Below the pieces are notes generated by a model. That model was not told the DNA's origin, did not search any database, and saw nothing but the letters and a program-made list of their open reading frames with translations. From positions 10,945 to 74,944 of the forward strand of contig JAZUAN010000006.1 of assembly GCA_045638005.1 (NCBI GenBank): a stretch of DNA of 64,000 nt. Reading direction: 5' to 3'. Below are positions 40,509 through 49,562 of the stretch, piece by piece. A program made the translations under genes and the position numbers. Every line of letters begins with the position of its first letter. The first letter of the stretch is position 1. Source of the DNA: URNF01 sp045638005 (GTDB lineage: Bacteria > Bacillota > Clostridia > Oscillospirales > Acutalibacteraceae).

Positions 40509-41495
40509 ATGAATATCCGCATTGGTATTTACGGCTACGGCAATTTGGGGCGCGGCATTGAAAATGCTATCCATCAAAACGAGGATATGACACTTGCTGC
40601 CGTGTTCACCCGCCGTGATCCATCCACCCTTACCATAGCGACACCGAATGTGCCGGTGTGCCACGTAGATAGTGTCAGCGATTTTGTCGGCAAGATCGAC
40701 GTAATGATTCTTTGTGGCGGCAGCGCCACCGATCTACCGGTGCAGACCCCCGCACTTGCAAAATTGTTCCCCGTCGTCGACAGTTTCGATACCCATGCAA
40801 AAATTCCCGAGCATTTTGCCAATGTAGATGCCGCTGCAAAGGCAGGCGGCAACGCAGCAATGATCTCAGTCGGTTGGGATCCCGGCATGTTCTCGGTCAA
40901 CCGCCTGTATGCGGGTGCTATTCTCCCCGAAGGCAAGGATTACACCTTCTGGGGCAAGGGCGTCAGCCAGGGGCATTCGGATGCTATTCGCCGCATTGAC
41001 GGTGTTTTGGACGCAAAGCAATATACCATTCCCGTGGATGCTGCTCTTGATGCAGTGCGCAGCGGTAGTTGTCCCAACCTTACCACAAGAGAAAAACATC
41101 TGCGCGAGTGCTTTGTGGTTGCGGCAGAGGATGCGGATACAGCGAAGATCGAAAAAGAAATCAAGGAAATGCCCAACTATTTCGCGGATTATGACACCAT
41201 CGTACATTTTATCACGATGGAAGAACTCAAACGCGATCACAGCGGCATTCCGCATGGCGGTTTTGTTATCCGCACCGGTAAAACCGGCAAGAATAAAGAA
41301 CACAACCACGTGATCGAATACAGCTTAAAGCTCGACTCCAACCCCGAATTTACTGCATCGGTTATCGTGGCGTATGCACGAGCGGTGTACCGCATGAATG
41401 CGGCAGGTGATTTCGGTTGCAAAACCGTTTTCGATGTCCCCCCTGCCCTGCTCAGCGCGAAACCGTATGCGGAACTTATTAAAGAATTGTTGTAA
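40509..41495 (+). CDS. ddh: Diaminopimelate dehydrogenase
   Basis: NADPH-dependent enzyme that makes meso-diaminopimelate from tetrahydrodipicolinate in one step, for lysine and peptidoglycan synthesis. 328 residues. The cofactor motif IGIYGYGNLGRGIE is at residues 4-17, CGGSATDLPVQTP and DSFDTHAKIPEHF follow, and MISVGWDPGMFSVNRLY with FWGKGVSQGHSDAIRRIDGV form the substrate site. The second ATG (40509) is nine bases from GAGG; the first (40503) is only three. Monocistronic with its own promoter and terminator. Confidence 0.96.
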   Translation: MNIRIGIYGYGNLGRGIENAIHQNEDMTLAAVFTRRDPSTLTIATPNVPVCHVDSVSDFVGKIDVMILCGGSATDLPVQTPALAKLFPVVDSFDTHAKIPEHFANVDAAAKAGGNAAMISVGWDPGMFSVNRLYAGAILPEGKDYTFWGKGVSQGHSDAIRRIDGVLDAKQYTIPVDAALDAVRSGSCPNLTTREKHLRECFVVAAEDADTAKIEKEIKEMPNYFADYDTIVHFITMEELKRDHSGIPHGGFVIRTGKTGKNKEHNHVIEYSLKLDSNPEFTASVIVAYARAVYRMNAAGDFGCKTVFDVPPALLSAKPYAELIKELL

Positions 41496-41496
41496 T

Positions 41497-41532
41497 AAAA
41501 AGCCATTTCACATTTTGTGAAATGGCTTTTTT
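41497..41532. terminator. Bidirectional terminator between ddh and valS
   Basis: AAAAAGCCATTTCACA and its complement around a TTT loop, T-runs on both strands. Confidence 0.85.
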
Positions 41533-41533
41533 G

Positions 41534-44245
41534 TTAACCTAATTGTGTAAGACTCTGTTCGAGAAGCGCAATCTGCTCGCGCAGACGATCTGCTGTCTGG
41601 CGGTTGTTTTCCACCACGGCGGCGGGGGCTTTATCGGTGAACGCCTTGTTATTGAGACGCGCCATCACGCCGTCAAGTTGCTTTTGCACGTTTTCTTTTT
41701 CCTTGTTAAGACGTGCTCTTTCCGCTTCGAGATCCACCAACTCTGCCATCGGGATCTTGATGGTGGCATCCGCGGTTACGATGCTCACAGCACCATCCAC
41801 GTCAAAGCTCTTGCCGATCTGCACATTAGAGGCAGACGCGAGACGCTGCAAGAACGGCACACCCTTTTCAAAGGTATCCGCAAACGCAGTCTCCACAAAC
41901 ACTTCCGCTTTTCTGGACGGCGGCACGTTCATTTCGGCGCGGCGGTTGCGAATAGCGCGGATCGCGTTCATCACGCGTTCCATTTCCTGCTCATCAGCGG
42001 CGAAGTTGAGCGCATCGTCGTATACGGGCCACTTGGTACGCATCAAGGTTTCACCTTCATGCGGCAGCGATTGCCAGATTTCTTCAGTGATGAAGGGCAT
42101 AAAGGGATGCAACAGTTGCAGCATAGCGGTCATCACATAAACGAGCACACGGCAGGCATTGTCGCCGCCCTCGCCTTGCAGACGCACCTTGCAGAGTTCG
42201 ATGTACCAGTCGCAGAAATCATCCCAAATGAAATCATACAGTTTCTGCACTGCAATACCGAGTTCAAATTTTTCGAGATTTTCAGTGACAGCGGCGATGA
42301 GGGTGTTAAGTTTGGAAAGAATCCACTTATCTTCCAGAGTCAGTTCTGCGGGCAGACCGAGTTTCACCTCTCTGTCGCCAATATTCATGAGGATAAAGCG
42401 AGAAGCGTTCCACAGCTTATTCGCAAAGTTGCGGGAGGATTCCACCTTTTCCTGAATATAGCGCATATCGTTTCCGGGGCTGTTGCCGGTCGCAAGCATA
42501 AAGCGCAGCGCATCCGCGCCAAACTGCTCGATAACCTCCAAGGGATCCACACCGTTACCGAGAGACTTGGACATCTTTCTGCCCTGTGCGTCACGCACCA
42601 AGCCGTGAATGAGCACGGTGTTAAACGGTGATTTTCCGGTGTATGCAAGACCGGAAAAGATCATACGGCTGACCCAGAAACCGATAATATCGTAACCGGT
42701 AACCAGGGTGTTGGTGGGATAGAAATATTCGAGTTCCTCGGTGTTTTCGGGCCATCCCATCGTGGAGAACGGCCACAGCGCAGAGGAGAACCAGGTATCC
42801 AGCGTATCAGGGTCCTGATCGAGATGTTTGCTGCCGCATTTCGGGCAGGTATTGGGCGCATCTTTAGCCACAATCACTTCGCCGCAATCGGCGCAGTACC
42901 ATGCAGGAATGCGATGACCCCACCACAACTGACGGGAAATACACCAGTCGCGGGTGCCGCGCATCCAGTTGAGATAGTTCTTTGTAAAACGCTCGGGCAC
43001 AAAGGTGATCTCACCTTTTTCCACCGCTTCAATAGCAGGTTTTGCGAGCGGCTCCATTTTCACAAACCATTGTTTGGATACCATCGGCTCGATGGTGTTA
43101 TGGCAACGGTAGCAAGTACCGACGTCATGTTTTCTATCTTCGGTCTCTTTGAGATAACCGCCGGCTTCCAGATCAGCAAGGATAGCTTTGCGCGCTTCCA
43201 TAGTGGTCATGCCCGCATATTTGCCGCAATCCAGCACGCGCGGCTCATCAGCCGCCGCCATACCGCTTTCAAACAGCGCATCCGCGGCTGCTTTATCCTC
43301 TGCACCGGTCATGTGTCCGTCATAGGTAAACACACGGATCATGGGGAGTGCATGACGCTGACCGACTTCAAAGTCATTGGGGTCATGCGCGGGGGTGATC
43401 TTCACCACACCAGTACCCTTAGTCATATCCGCATGCTCATCGCACACGATCGGGATTTCCTTATCAAGCAGCGGCAAAATCACATGACAGCCGTGCAGGT
43501 GTTTATACCGCTCGTCCTCAGCGTTGATCGCCACGGCGGTATCACCGAGCATGGTTTCGGGACGGGTGGTGGCGAGTTCAAGCTGTTCGCCGGTTTCTTT
43601 CACGGTGTACAGCAGATGCCAGAAGTGACCGTCCTTTTCCTCATACTCTACCTCAGCGTCCGAGATGGATGTCTTACATTTCGGGCACCAGTTGACCATA
43701 CGGCTACCGCGGTAAATAAGACCTTCCTCATAGAGACGGATAAACACGTCTTTCACAGCCTCAGAACAGCCCTCGTCCATGGTAAAGCGCTCACGTTCCC
43801 AGTCGCAGGAAGAACCAATAGTTTTCAACTGGCTGACGATACGGTTGCCGTATTTTTCTTTCCACGCCCAAGCGCGTTCCAAAAAGCCGTCTCTACCGAG
43901 CATTTCTTTGGTAACACCCTCTTGACGCATCGCTTCCACGACCTTTGCTTCTGTCGCAATGGAGGCGTGGTCGGTACCGGGCATCCACAGCGCTTCATAC
44001 CCCTGCATTCTGCGCCAACGGATCAAAATATCCTGTAAGGTATTATCGAGAGCATGTCCCATGTGCAGCTGTCCGGTGATATTCGGAGGCGGCATCACAA
44101 TGGTGTACGGCTTTTTCTCTACGCCGTTCTCATCTTTCGCATGCGGCTCGGCATGGAAATACCCACCGTCCATCCAAAACGCATAGATGCGGCCCTCTAC
44201 TTCTTTGGGATCATACACCTTTGCGAGTTCTTTTCTTTCTGCCAT
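41534..44245 (-). CDS. valS: Valyl-tRNA synthetase
   Basis: Charges tRNA-Val with valine. 903 residues, normal for bacterial ValRS. The class I motifs are present as PPPNITGQLHMGH (HIGH box) and GRKMSKSLGNGVDP (KMSKS box). The editing domain lies between (TTRPETMLGDTAVAI), a zinc site of CxxC pairs is near residue 420 (YCADCGEV, CPKCGSKH), and the C-terminal coiled coil with ERARLNKEKENVQKQLDGV is complete. The ATG at 44245 follows AAAGGACTG. No T-box leader was recognised upstream, unlike many clostridial aminoacyl-tRNA synthetase genes. tRNA-Val lies about 4 kb away. Confidence 0.98.
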   Translation of the reverse strand: MAERKELAKVYDPKEVEGRIYAFWMDGGYFHAEPHAKDENGVEKKPYTIVMPPPNITGQLHMGHALDNTLQDILIRWRRMQGYEALWMPGTDHASIATEAKVVEAMRQEGVTKEMLGRDGFLERAWAWKEKYGNRIVSQLKTIGSSCDWERERFTMDEGCSEAVKDVFIRLYEEGLIYRGSRMVNWCPKCKTSISDAEVEYEEKDGHFWHLLYTVKETGEQLELATTRPETMLGDTAVAINAEDERYKHLHGCHVILPLLDKEIPIVCDEHADMTKGTGVVKITPAHDPNDFEVGQRHALPMIRVFTYDGHMTGAEDKAAADALFESGMAAADEPRVLDCGKYAGMTTMEARKAILADLEAGGYLKETEDRKHDVGTCYRCHNTIEPMVSKQWFVKMEPLAKPAIEAVEKGEITFVPERFTKNYLNWMRGTRDWCISRQLWWGHRIPAWYCADCGEVIVAKDAPNTCPKCGSKHLDQDPDTLDTWFSSALWPFSTMGWPENTEELEYFYPTNTLVTGYDIIGFWVSRMIFSGLAYTGKSPFNTVLIHGLVRDAQGRKMSKSLGNGVDPLEVIEQFGADALRFMLATGNSPGNDMRYIQEKVESSRNFANKLWNASRFILMNIGDREVKLGLPAELTLEDKWILSKLNTLIAAVTENLEKFELGIAVQKLYDFIWDDFCDWYIELCKVRLQGEGGDNACRVLVYVMTAMLQLLHPFMPFITEEIWQSLPHEGETLMRTKWPVYDDALNFAADEQEMERVMNAIRAIRNRRAEMNVPPSRKAEVFVETAFADTFEKGVPFLQRLASASNVQIGKSFDVDGAVSIVTADATIKIPMAELVDLEAERARLNKEKENVQKQLDGVMARLNNKAFTDKAPAAVVENNRQTADRLREQIALLEQSLTQLG

Positions 44246-44524
44246 TTTACTCAGTCCTTTCGGAGTGCTACTATACAAGTATATATAATAACATATAAAG
44301 ACATATAAAATCAAGATAAAAATGGATAACCCCCGCCTTTTTCAAAAAGGCGGGGGTATCGCATGCATTAAAGGGGTGTTGAGGAGGGGAAATATACCCT
44401 TTTTTGATGAAGAAAACGGTTGCGGCGCCATTTCCTTCCGGGTACAATTGCAGTATACATGCAAAAAATGAAAAAAGCGTGAACGAACTTTGAATATAGT
44501 GTAAGAAAATTATTTTTAAAAAAT
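44246..44524. other. Upstream region of valS: terminator-like hairpin and a short reading frame
   Basis: A strong hairpin of ACCCCCGCCTTTTT and its complement (44328-44354) stands between lexA and valS. On the minus strand a 29-residue frame (44431-44342, MAPQPFSSSKKGIFPLLN..) ends with its TGA in the loop of this hairpin. A TATACT box (about 44452-44457) precedes it, but the ribosome binding site is too close to the ATG. The frame has no valine, so a valine attenuator is not indicated. Nothing else was recognised. Confidence 0.35.
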
Positions 44525-44564
44525 CAAACAAATGTTTGCATTTTTAAAAAACGTGTGTTATAAT
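44525..44564 (+). promoter_or_regulatory. lexA promoter with a LexA-box-like operator
   Basis: TTGCAT (44536-44541) and TATAAT (44559-44564) with a 17-base spacer form the promoter. The palindrome CAAACAAATGTTTG (44525-44538) overlaps the -35 box and resembles the Gram-positive LexA operator (CGAACNNNNGTTCG with G-to-A and C-to-T changes in each half). Binding here would give autorepression. Confidence 0.65.
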
Positions 44565-44644
44565 AAGCATAACATCGGATCAAACCGTCTTTTTTAAGAC
44601 GAACAAATTGTCCAAAACAGCATTTTGTGAAAGGATGAAAACGT

Positions 44645-45229
44645 ATGAAACCGTTGACCGAAAAGCAACAAAAGGTGCTGTCCTTTTTGAAAGAGCGTGC
44701 GCAGGACGGTGTGCCGCCGTCGGTGCGCGAGATCTGTACCGCTACCGGTATTAAATCCACCTCCACCGTGCATGCCTACCTGCGCCTGTTGGAGGATGAA
44801 GGGTATATCAACCGTCAAAGCGGTCTCAATCGCGCCATTCGTCTGCCGGGCGAAAACGTTGCCCGCGTGCCGCTGCTCGGCAAGGTGACCGCCGGTGTGC
44901 CGATTTTAGCAGTAGAAGAAGTAGAGGAGTATGTCCCCTATTCCGGCGGCGGATACAGCCCCGGTGATCTGTTCGCACTTCGCGTGTCGGGTACCAGTAT
45001 GATCAACGCCGGCATCCATGACAAAGACATTGTCATTGTAAAAAAGACCCCGATTGCCGATAACGGCGACATCGTGGTAGCGCTCATCGGCGACGAAGCC
45101 ACCGTCAAGCGTATTTTCGTAGAAAAGGATCATATCCGACTGCAACCGGAGAATGACGAATTTGAACCGATTATTGTTAAAGAAGTGGTGGTACTCGGCA
45201 AAGTAGTTTCCTTGCTGCGCTATTTTTAA
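44645..45229 (+). CDS. lexA: LexA repressor
   Basis: SOS response repressor, 194 residues. The N-terminal winged helix (residues 1-65, with GVPPSVREICTATGIKSTST) binds DNA. The self-cleavage site is Ala83-Gly84 in KVTAGVPI. The catalytic pair is Ser118 (VSGTSMI) and Lys155 (EATVKRI), 37 residues apart as in E. coli LexA, so autoproteolysis should work. Promoter and operator-like palindrome lie at 44525-44564. Transcribed away from valS. Confidence 0.97.
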   Translation: MKPLTEKQQKVLSFLKERAQDGVPPSVREICTATGIKSTSTVHAYLRLLEDEGYINRQSGLNRAIRLPGENVARVPLLGKVTAGVPILAVEEVEEYVPYSGGGYSPGDLFALRVSGTSMINAGIHDKDIVIVKKTPIADNGDIVVALIGDEATVKRIFVEKDHIRLQPENDEFEPIIVKEVVVLGKVVSLLRYF

Positions 45230-45238
45230 TAACCAAAA

Positions 45239-45275
45239 TATGAAAACCGGGTTACTTATGTAACTCGGTTTTCTT
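45239..45275 (+). terminator. Terminator between lexA and the MazF-like gene
   Basis: Stem AAAACCGGGTTAC with an almost perfect complement and a four-base loop, T-run on the plus strand; it overlaps the end of the convergent mazF-like gene. Confidence 0.75.
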
Positions 45276-45627
45276 GCGTTTCGGTTTGTAAGCCGAAGCT
45301 GATCTGCAGTGCTTCATCCACCCTGTTCATGGACGACTCATCTAACCGTCCCATGTGTTCTTTCAGTCGTTTTTTATCAATGGTACGGATCTGCTCGAGC
45401 AGCACGATGGAGTCGCGCGCTAAACCGCTGGCGGTGGATTGCACCTGTATATGGGTCGGCAGGTTGGCTTTGTCTTTTTGACTGGTGATGGCGGCGGCAA
45501 TCACGGTGGGGCTAAAGCGATTTCCCACGTTGTTTTGCACAATGAGCACAGGGCGTACGCCGCCTTGTTCGGAGCCGATGACCGGACTTAAATCGGCATA
45601 ATAAATGTCTCCTCTGCGGACATTCAT
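45256..45627 (-). CDS. MazF/PemK-family endoribonuclease toxin, no adjacent antitoxin
   Basis: 123-residue toxin-fold protein. It begins MNVRRGDIYYADLSPVIGSE and has QGGVRPVLIVQNNVGNRFSPTVI, then AAITSQKDKANLPTHI and LLEQIRTIDKKRL, all close to Bacillus NdoA/MazF, including the catalytic-region arginine and threonine. The ATG at 45627 has AAGGAGTG before it; the frame upstream is open but unconvincing. In B. subtilis the antitoxin gene ndoAI lies directly upstream; here the 170 bases before the toxin hold none and DUF4364 diverges. It could be an orphan toxin or regulated by a distant antitoxin. Confidence 0.88.
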   Translation of the reverse strand: MNVRRGDIYYADLSPVIGSEQGGVRPVLIVQNNVGNRFSPTVIAAAITSQKDKANLPTHIQVQSTASGLARDSIVLLEQIRTIDKKRLKEHMGRLDESSMNRVDEALQISFGLQTETQENRVT

Positions 45628-45813
45628 GCTTTTCACTCCTTGCGTTTTTGGTTTCACAATCAGTATTGCCACCAAGAAAAATCTTTATGCAGTATATACT
45701 ATGTATGTTTTTAAAGGGATGTCCCGAAAAATAGTGTTTCTTTTTTGTATATATTGTGATATACTGTAATATAAATACAAGTAATTAGAAACCTTAAAAT
45801 GGAGGCAACTGTT

Positions 45814-46392
45814 TTGGCTAATGCATTTACAGCAGGCGTCGAACCCGGCGGACTGCGTTCCATGGAAGAAATTAAAACGCTGGTATGTTATTTGCTCAAC
45901 AGCGTCAAAGAACCTGTACCGCGCGAGATGCTGCCGGAGATCATTGCCGGCAACGGCATGGCAAACTTCTTTGATACCGGTGCCGCTATCGACGATCTGA
46001 TCAAAAGAGGACATGTTTTTGAAAGCGGCAGCGGTATGCTTGGCATTACCCCGACAGGTAAAGAGATCGCAGAGGTGCTGGCAATCAGCTTACCGTATGT
46101 GTTGCGCGAGCGTTCGGTCAAAATCGCATTGCAGTTGCTTACCCGCATGCGCAAGCAGCGGGATGCACACGTAGAGATCAACGAAGCCAAAAGCGGATAC
46201 ATGGTTACCCTGCAGCTCAAAGACGGCGACCGCATTATGATGGAGGTGACCGTTGCTGCCGCAGACAGCATGCAAGCTTCCGCCATTAAACAGAATTTTA
46301 TGGATGACCCCACCTTTTTATACCGCACCACACTCGCTGTCTTAAACGGACAATTTGACGAGGACGGCAGGGGCTTACGCATTTTATTGTAA
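45814..46392 (+). CDS. DUF4364 family protein
   Basis: About 192 residues. An N-terminal winged-helix-like part (EEIKTLVCYLLNSVKEPVPR then EMLPEII, ..AAIDDLIKRGHVFESG) is followed by a domain of unknown role (KSGYMVTLQLKDGDRIMMEV, then TVAAADSMQA). The pattern matches DUF4364, a clostridial family with a winged-helix N-terminus. A TTG start at 45814 is preferred: GGAGG lies eight bases upstream and is itself part of an in-frame ATG at 45799. Its stop is 17 bases before pncB, so the two are probably co-transcribed. Confidence 0.82.
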   Translation: MANAFTAGVEPGGLRSMEEIKTLVCYLLNSVKEPVPREMLPEIIAGNGMANFFDTGAAIDDLIKRGHVFESGSGMLGITPTGKEIAEVLAISLPYVLRERSVKIALQLLTRMRKQRDAHVEINEAKSGYMVTLQLKDGDRIMMEVTVAAADSMQASAIKQNFMDDPTFLYRTTLAVLNGQFDEDGRGLRILL

Positions 46393-46409
46393 AGAAAGGA
46401 CGTAAAGTT

Positions 46410-47864
46410 ATGGGTACTACATCTTTTGAACGCAACAATCTCACCATGTTGACCGATTTTTATGAGATCACCATGGCAAATGGATTTTTTGAGACCGGCA
46501 ACCGCGACCGTATTGCCTATTTCGATATGTTCTACCGTCGTGTACCGGACGGCGGCGGCTTTGCTATCATGGCGGGCGTTGAACAGTTGGTACAGTACCT
46601 GAAAAATCTCTCTTTCAGCGATGAGGATATCGCATTTTTAGAAAGCAAAAAGTTGTTCAATGCACAATTTCTCGACTATCTGCGCAACTTCAAATTCGCC
46701 TGCGATGTGTGGGCCGTTCCCGAAGGCACCCCCATTTTCCCGCACGAGCCCATCGTGACGGTACGTGGTCCTGCAATTCAGGCGCAGTTTATCGAAACTA
46801 TGATCCTGCTCACCGTCAACCACCAGACCCTTATTGCCACCAAAGCAAACCGCATCGTGCGCGCATCTGAGGGGAGAGCGGTGATGGAATTCGGCTCTCG
46901 CCGTGCACAAGGCTATGACGGCGCTATCTACGGCGCCAGATCCGCTTATATCGGTGGCTGTATGGGTACCGCCTGTACCATTGCCGATCGCGATTTCGGC
47001 ATCCCCGCGCTCGGCACCATGGCGCATAGTTGGGTGCAGTTGTTCGACAGCGAATTAGAGGCTTTCAAAGCGTACGCCCGCACCTATCCAAAAAATTGTG
47101 TGCTTCTCGTAGACACCTATAACGTTTTGAAATCCGGTATTCCCAACGCGATTCGCACCTATCATGAGGTTTTAGAGCCGATGGGTTGCCGTCTCAAAGG
47201 TATTCGCATCGATTCGGGTGATATTACCTATCTCAGTAAAAAAGCGCGGCAGATGCTGGACGCGGCAGGCTTAACCGACTGCACCATTACTGCCTCTAAC
47301 TCGTTGGACGAATACATCATCCGCGATATGATCCGCCAAGGCGCAAAAATCGACAGCTTTGGTGTTGGCGAGCGTCTTATCACCGCCGCCAGTGACCCCG
47401 TATTCGGCGGTGTATATAAACTCGCCGCTATTGAAGATAACGGTAAGATCATCCCCCGCATCAAGGTTAGCGAAAACATCGCCAAAATCACCAATCCTTG
47501 CTTTAAAAAGCTGTGGCGCTTGTATGACCGCGAAAGTGGAAAGGCGCTCGCCGATGTACTCACCCTGCATGACGAGGTCATCGACGACAGCAAAGACTAT
47601 GAGATCTTTGATCCCGAACACACTTGGAAACGCAAACTGGTATATAATTTCCGTGCGGTAGAACTGCAAAAACAGTTATTCAAAAACGGCGAATGTGTAT
47701 ATGATCTCCCCACCGCAGAGGAGTTGCGCGATTATTGCAAGGGTCAGGTAGACATGCTGTGGGATGAGGTACTGCGTTTCGAAAATCCGCATAAATATTA
47801 TGTTGACTTGTCGCAGGCGCTGTGGGATGAAAAGCACGCCCTGCTCGCCCGCCACGACAAATAA
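46410..47864 (+). CDS. pncB: Nicotinate phosphoribosyltransferase
   Basis: Joins nicotinate to PRPP in NAD salvage. 484 residues, the long Gram-positive form. It starts MGTTSFERNNLTMLTDFYE with the TDFYEITM signature, includes EFGSRRAQGYDGAIYGARSA (phosphate-binding and catalytic arginines), the conserved GTMAHSWVQ histidine, and KGIRIDSGDITYLSK near the ribose site, with FGVGERLITA further on. AAAGGACG precedes the ATG. Followed at once by cca. Confidence 0.96.
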   Translation: MGTTSFERNNLTMLTDFYEITMANGFFETGNRDRIAYFDMFYRRVPDGGGFAIMAGVEQLVQYLKNLSFSDEDIAFLESKKLFNAQFLDYLRNFKFACDVWAVPEGTPIFPHEPIVTVRGPAIQAQFIETMILLTVNHQTLIATKANRIVRASEGRAVMEFGSRRAQGYDGAIYGARSAYIGGCMGTACTIADRDFGIPALGTMAHSWVQLFDSELEAFKAYARTYPKNCVLLVDTYNVLKSGIPNAIRTYHEVLEPMGCRLKGIRIDSGDITYLSKKARQMLDAAGLTDCTITASNSLDEYIIRDMIRQGAKIDSFGVGERLITAASDPVFGGVYKLAAIEDNGKIIPRIKVSENIAKITNPCFKKLWRLYDRESGKALADVLTLHDEVIDDSKDYEIFDPEHTWKRKLVYNFRAVELQKQLFKNGECVYDLPTAEELRDYCKGQVDMLWDEVLRFENPHKYYVDLSQALWDEKHALLARHDK

Positions 47865-47865
47865 T

Positions 47866-49059
47866 ATGAAAGACACATACACGATGCCCGCAGCGCCCGC
47901 CACCCTCATCCGCCGTTTAAACGCTGCGGGATTTGAAGCTTACGCGGTAGGCGGCTGTGTCAGGGATACTCTTTTAGGGCTCATTCCCGACGATTGGGAT
48001 ATCACCACCTCTGCCCTGCCGCAGGAAACCGCCCATGTGTTTGCAGATTGTCACGTGATAGAAACCGGTTTACAGCATGGTACCATCACGGTGCGGTTTG
48101 AAGGCAAAAATTACGAGATCACCACCTTTCGTGTGGACGGCGACTACACCGACAACCGTCATCCCGATCGCGTGACCTTTACCCCTAACGCCGAAGAGGA
48201 TGTAAAGCGAAGAGACTTTACAATAAACGCAATGCTTTGGCATCCGGACAGCGGGATACATGATTTTGTGGGCGGTATGGCGGATCTCCAAAACAACGTT
48301 CTTCGTTGTGTCGGCGAGCCCAAGCGACGGTTTTCAGAGGATGCGCTGCGTATTTTAAGGGCTCTACGATTTGCGGCGGTATACGGATTTGCGGTACAAC
48401 CCGAGACCAGATGCGCCGCCGTGCAACTGGCCGACACATTATGTGCGGTATCTGCTGAGCGCATCCGTGTGGAGTTGTTTAAGTTACTGTGCGGTGCACA
48501 CGCCGCCGGGATACTCGATGTATTTGCTAACGTCATCCGCGAGGTGTTGCCTGAGGTGACCCTCACCGCGCAAATGTTACAGACCCTTGATCGCGCGCCG
48601 CGCGATCTTGTTTGCCGCCTTGCCGTTCTTTTGCAAAAGACGGATGCGGCGGCGGTTTTACGACGGCTGAAAACCGATAACGCGACCATCGCACAGGTGG
48701 ATTTCGTGTTACAAACCGTACGCCTCTCCCCTACAACCGATCCGATTGCCTTAAAGAAACTGCTTCGCCTGTACAGTCCAAAGACTTTACAGCGATCTAT
48801 TAACTTTCATATAGCACTTGGGAAAGACATACCTGCTTGGAAAGCAACCGCATCGGCGCTGGAAGCACTCCTTTCGACCAATCCGTGCTATTCTCTTGAA
48901 AAGTTGCAGATTAGCGGCAAGGATATATTATCTTTCGGGCTCAAAGGTAAAGAAATTGGGATGATGCTCGATTGCGTATTAACAGCGGTCATAGAAGAGA
49001 CGTGCGAAAATGAACGAGACGCTTTGCTCACTTTTGTCAAAATCCAAACACGGAAATAG
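47866..49059 (+). CDS. cca: CCA tRNA nucleotidyltransferase (poly A polymerase family)
   Basis: Adds or repairs the 3' CCA end of tRNAs, about 397 residues. The nucleotidyltransferase motif reads EAYAVGGCVRDTLLGLIPDD with the catalytic DWD of DDWDITTSA. The neck (KRRDFTINAMLWHP), the base-template motif (RFSEDALRILRALRFAA) and the body domain follow in the usual class II order. The ATG at 47866 is two bases after the pncB stop and has no clear ribosome binding site, so translation probably depends on coupling to pncB. Both tRNAs in this window already encode CCA. Confidence 0.93.
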   Translation: MKDTYTMPAAPATLIRRLNAAGFEAYAVGGCVRDTLLGLIPDDWDITTSALPQETAHVFADCHVIETGLQHGTITVRFEGKNYEITTFRVDGDYTDNRHPDRVTFTPNAEEDVKRRDFTINAMLWHPDSGIHDFVGGMADLQNNVLRCVGEPKRRFSEDALRILRALRFAAVYGFAVQPETRCAAVQLADTLCAVSAERIRVELFKLLCGAHAAGILDVFANVIREVLPEVTLTAQMLQTLDRAPRDLVCRLAVLLQKTDAAAVLRRLKTDNATIAQVDFVLQTVRLSPTTDPIALKKLLRLYSPKTLQRSINFHIALGKDIPAWKATASALEALLSTNPCYSLEKLQISGKDILSFGLKGKEIGMMLDCVLTAVIEETCENERDALLTFVKIQTRK

Positions 49060-49562
49060 AGGTATCACTACGAAAGTTTGCATTATTCAACCTGCGTATT
49101 CTACCGATTACAGTCAGTCGGATACCTACTTCAAAGCGGAGATACAATTGCTGGAACAATGTGATGAGAGTATGGATCTCATCGTATTACCGGAATCCTG
49201 TGACATTCCGTGTTTGGCAAGCAACCCCGAAGACGGTGTCAAGAGCGCAGAGAAATTCTGCCAACCTCTTTTGGAAGCGGCGGCAAAAACAGCACGACGC
49301 TGTAATGCTATGCTGTTTCTGAATGCACGCCGTGAAACGGCAAGCGGCACGCGCAACACAACCTATGCTTTCAACCGTCAAGGCGAGATCGTCGATCATT
49401 ATTTCAAGCAGCATCTGACACCCGGTGAGGTTGCCAATCCGTATCTCGACAGCGACTACTCTTTTGAGTTTTCCGAACTCACTGTCATCGAGATGGAAGG
49501 CATCCGCTTTGGGTTCCTCACCTGTTATGATTTCTATTACTATGAAGCATTCGCCAACATGG
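49060..49562 (+). pseudogene. Truncated carbon-nitrogen hydrolase (nitrilase family)
   Basis: About 165 codons of a nitrilase-fold amidase. The frame reads KVCIIQPAYSTDYSQSDTYF with the catalytic Glu in LIVLPESCD, the Lys region DHYFKQHLTPGE and the Cys in FGFLTCYDFYYYEAF. The protein ends after ANMARQ because the last 100-130 residues are replaced by a minus-strand Gfo/Idh fragment. At the expected start, after AGAGGT, the codon is ACG rather than ATG; the only in-frame ATG (49010) lies inside cca. Both ends are thus damaged. Confidence 0.75.

Noticed and set aside
42824..44038. 404-residue plus-strand frame antisense to valS
   Set aside because: Shadow of the valS coding sequence; no start signals, and valS has complete synthetase motifs in its own frame.
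44271..44531. 86-residue minus-strand frame upstream of valS
   Set aside because: Runs through the terminator hairpin and AT-rich promoter sequence; hydrophobic composition arises from A/T richness.
44246..44645. T-box riboswitch upstream of valS
   Set aside because: No GGGTGG-type T-box sequence or specifier-loop arrangement was found on either strand.
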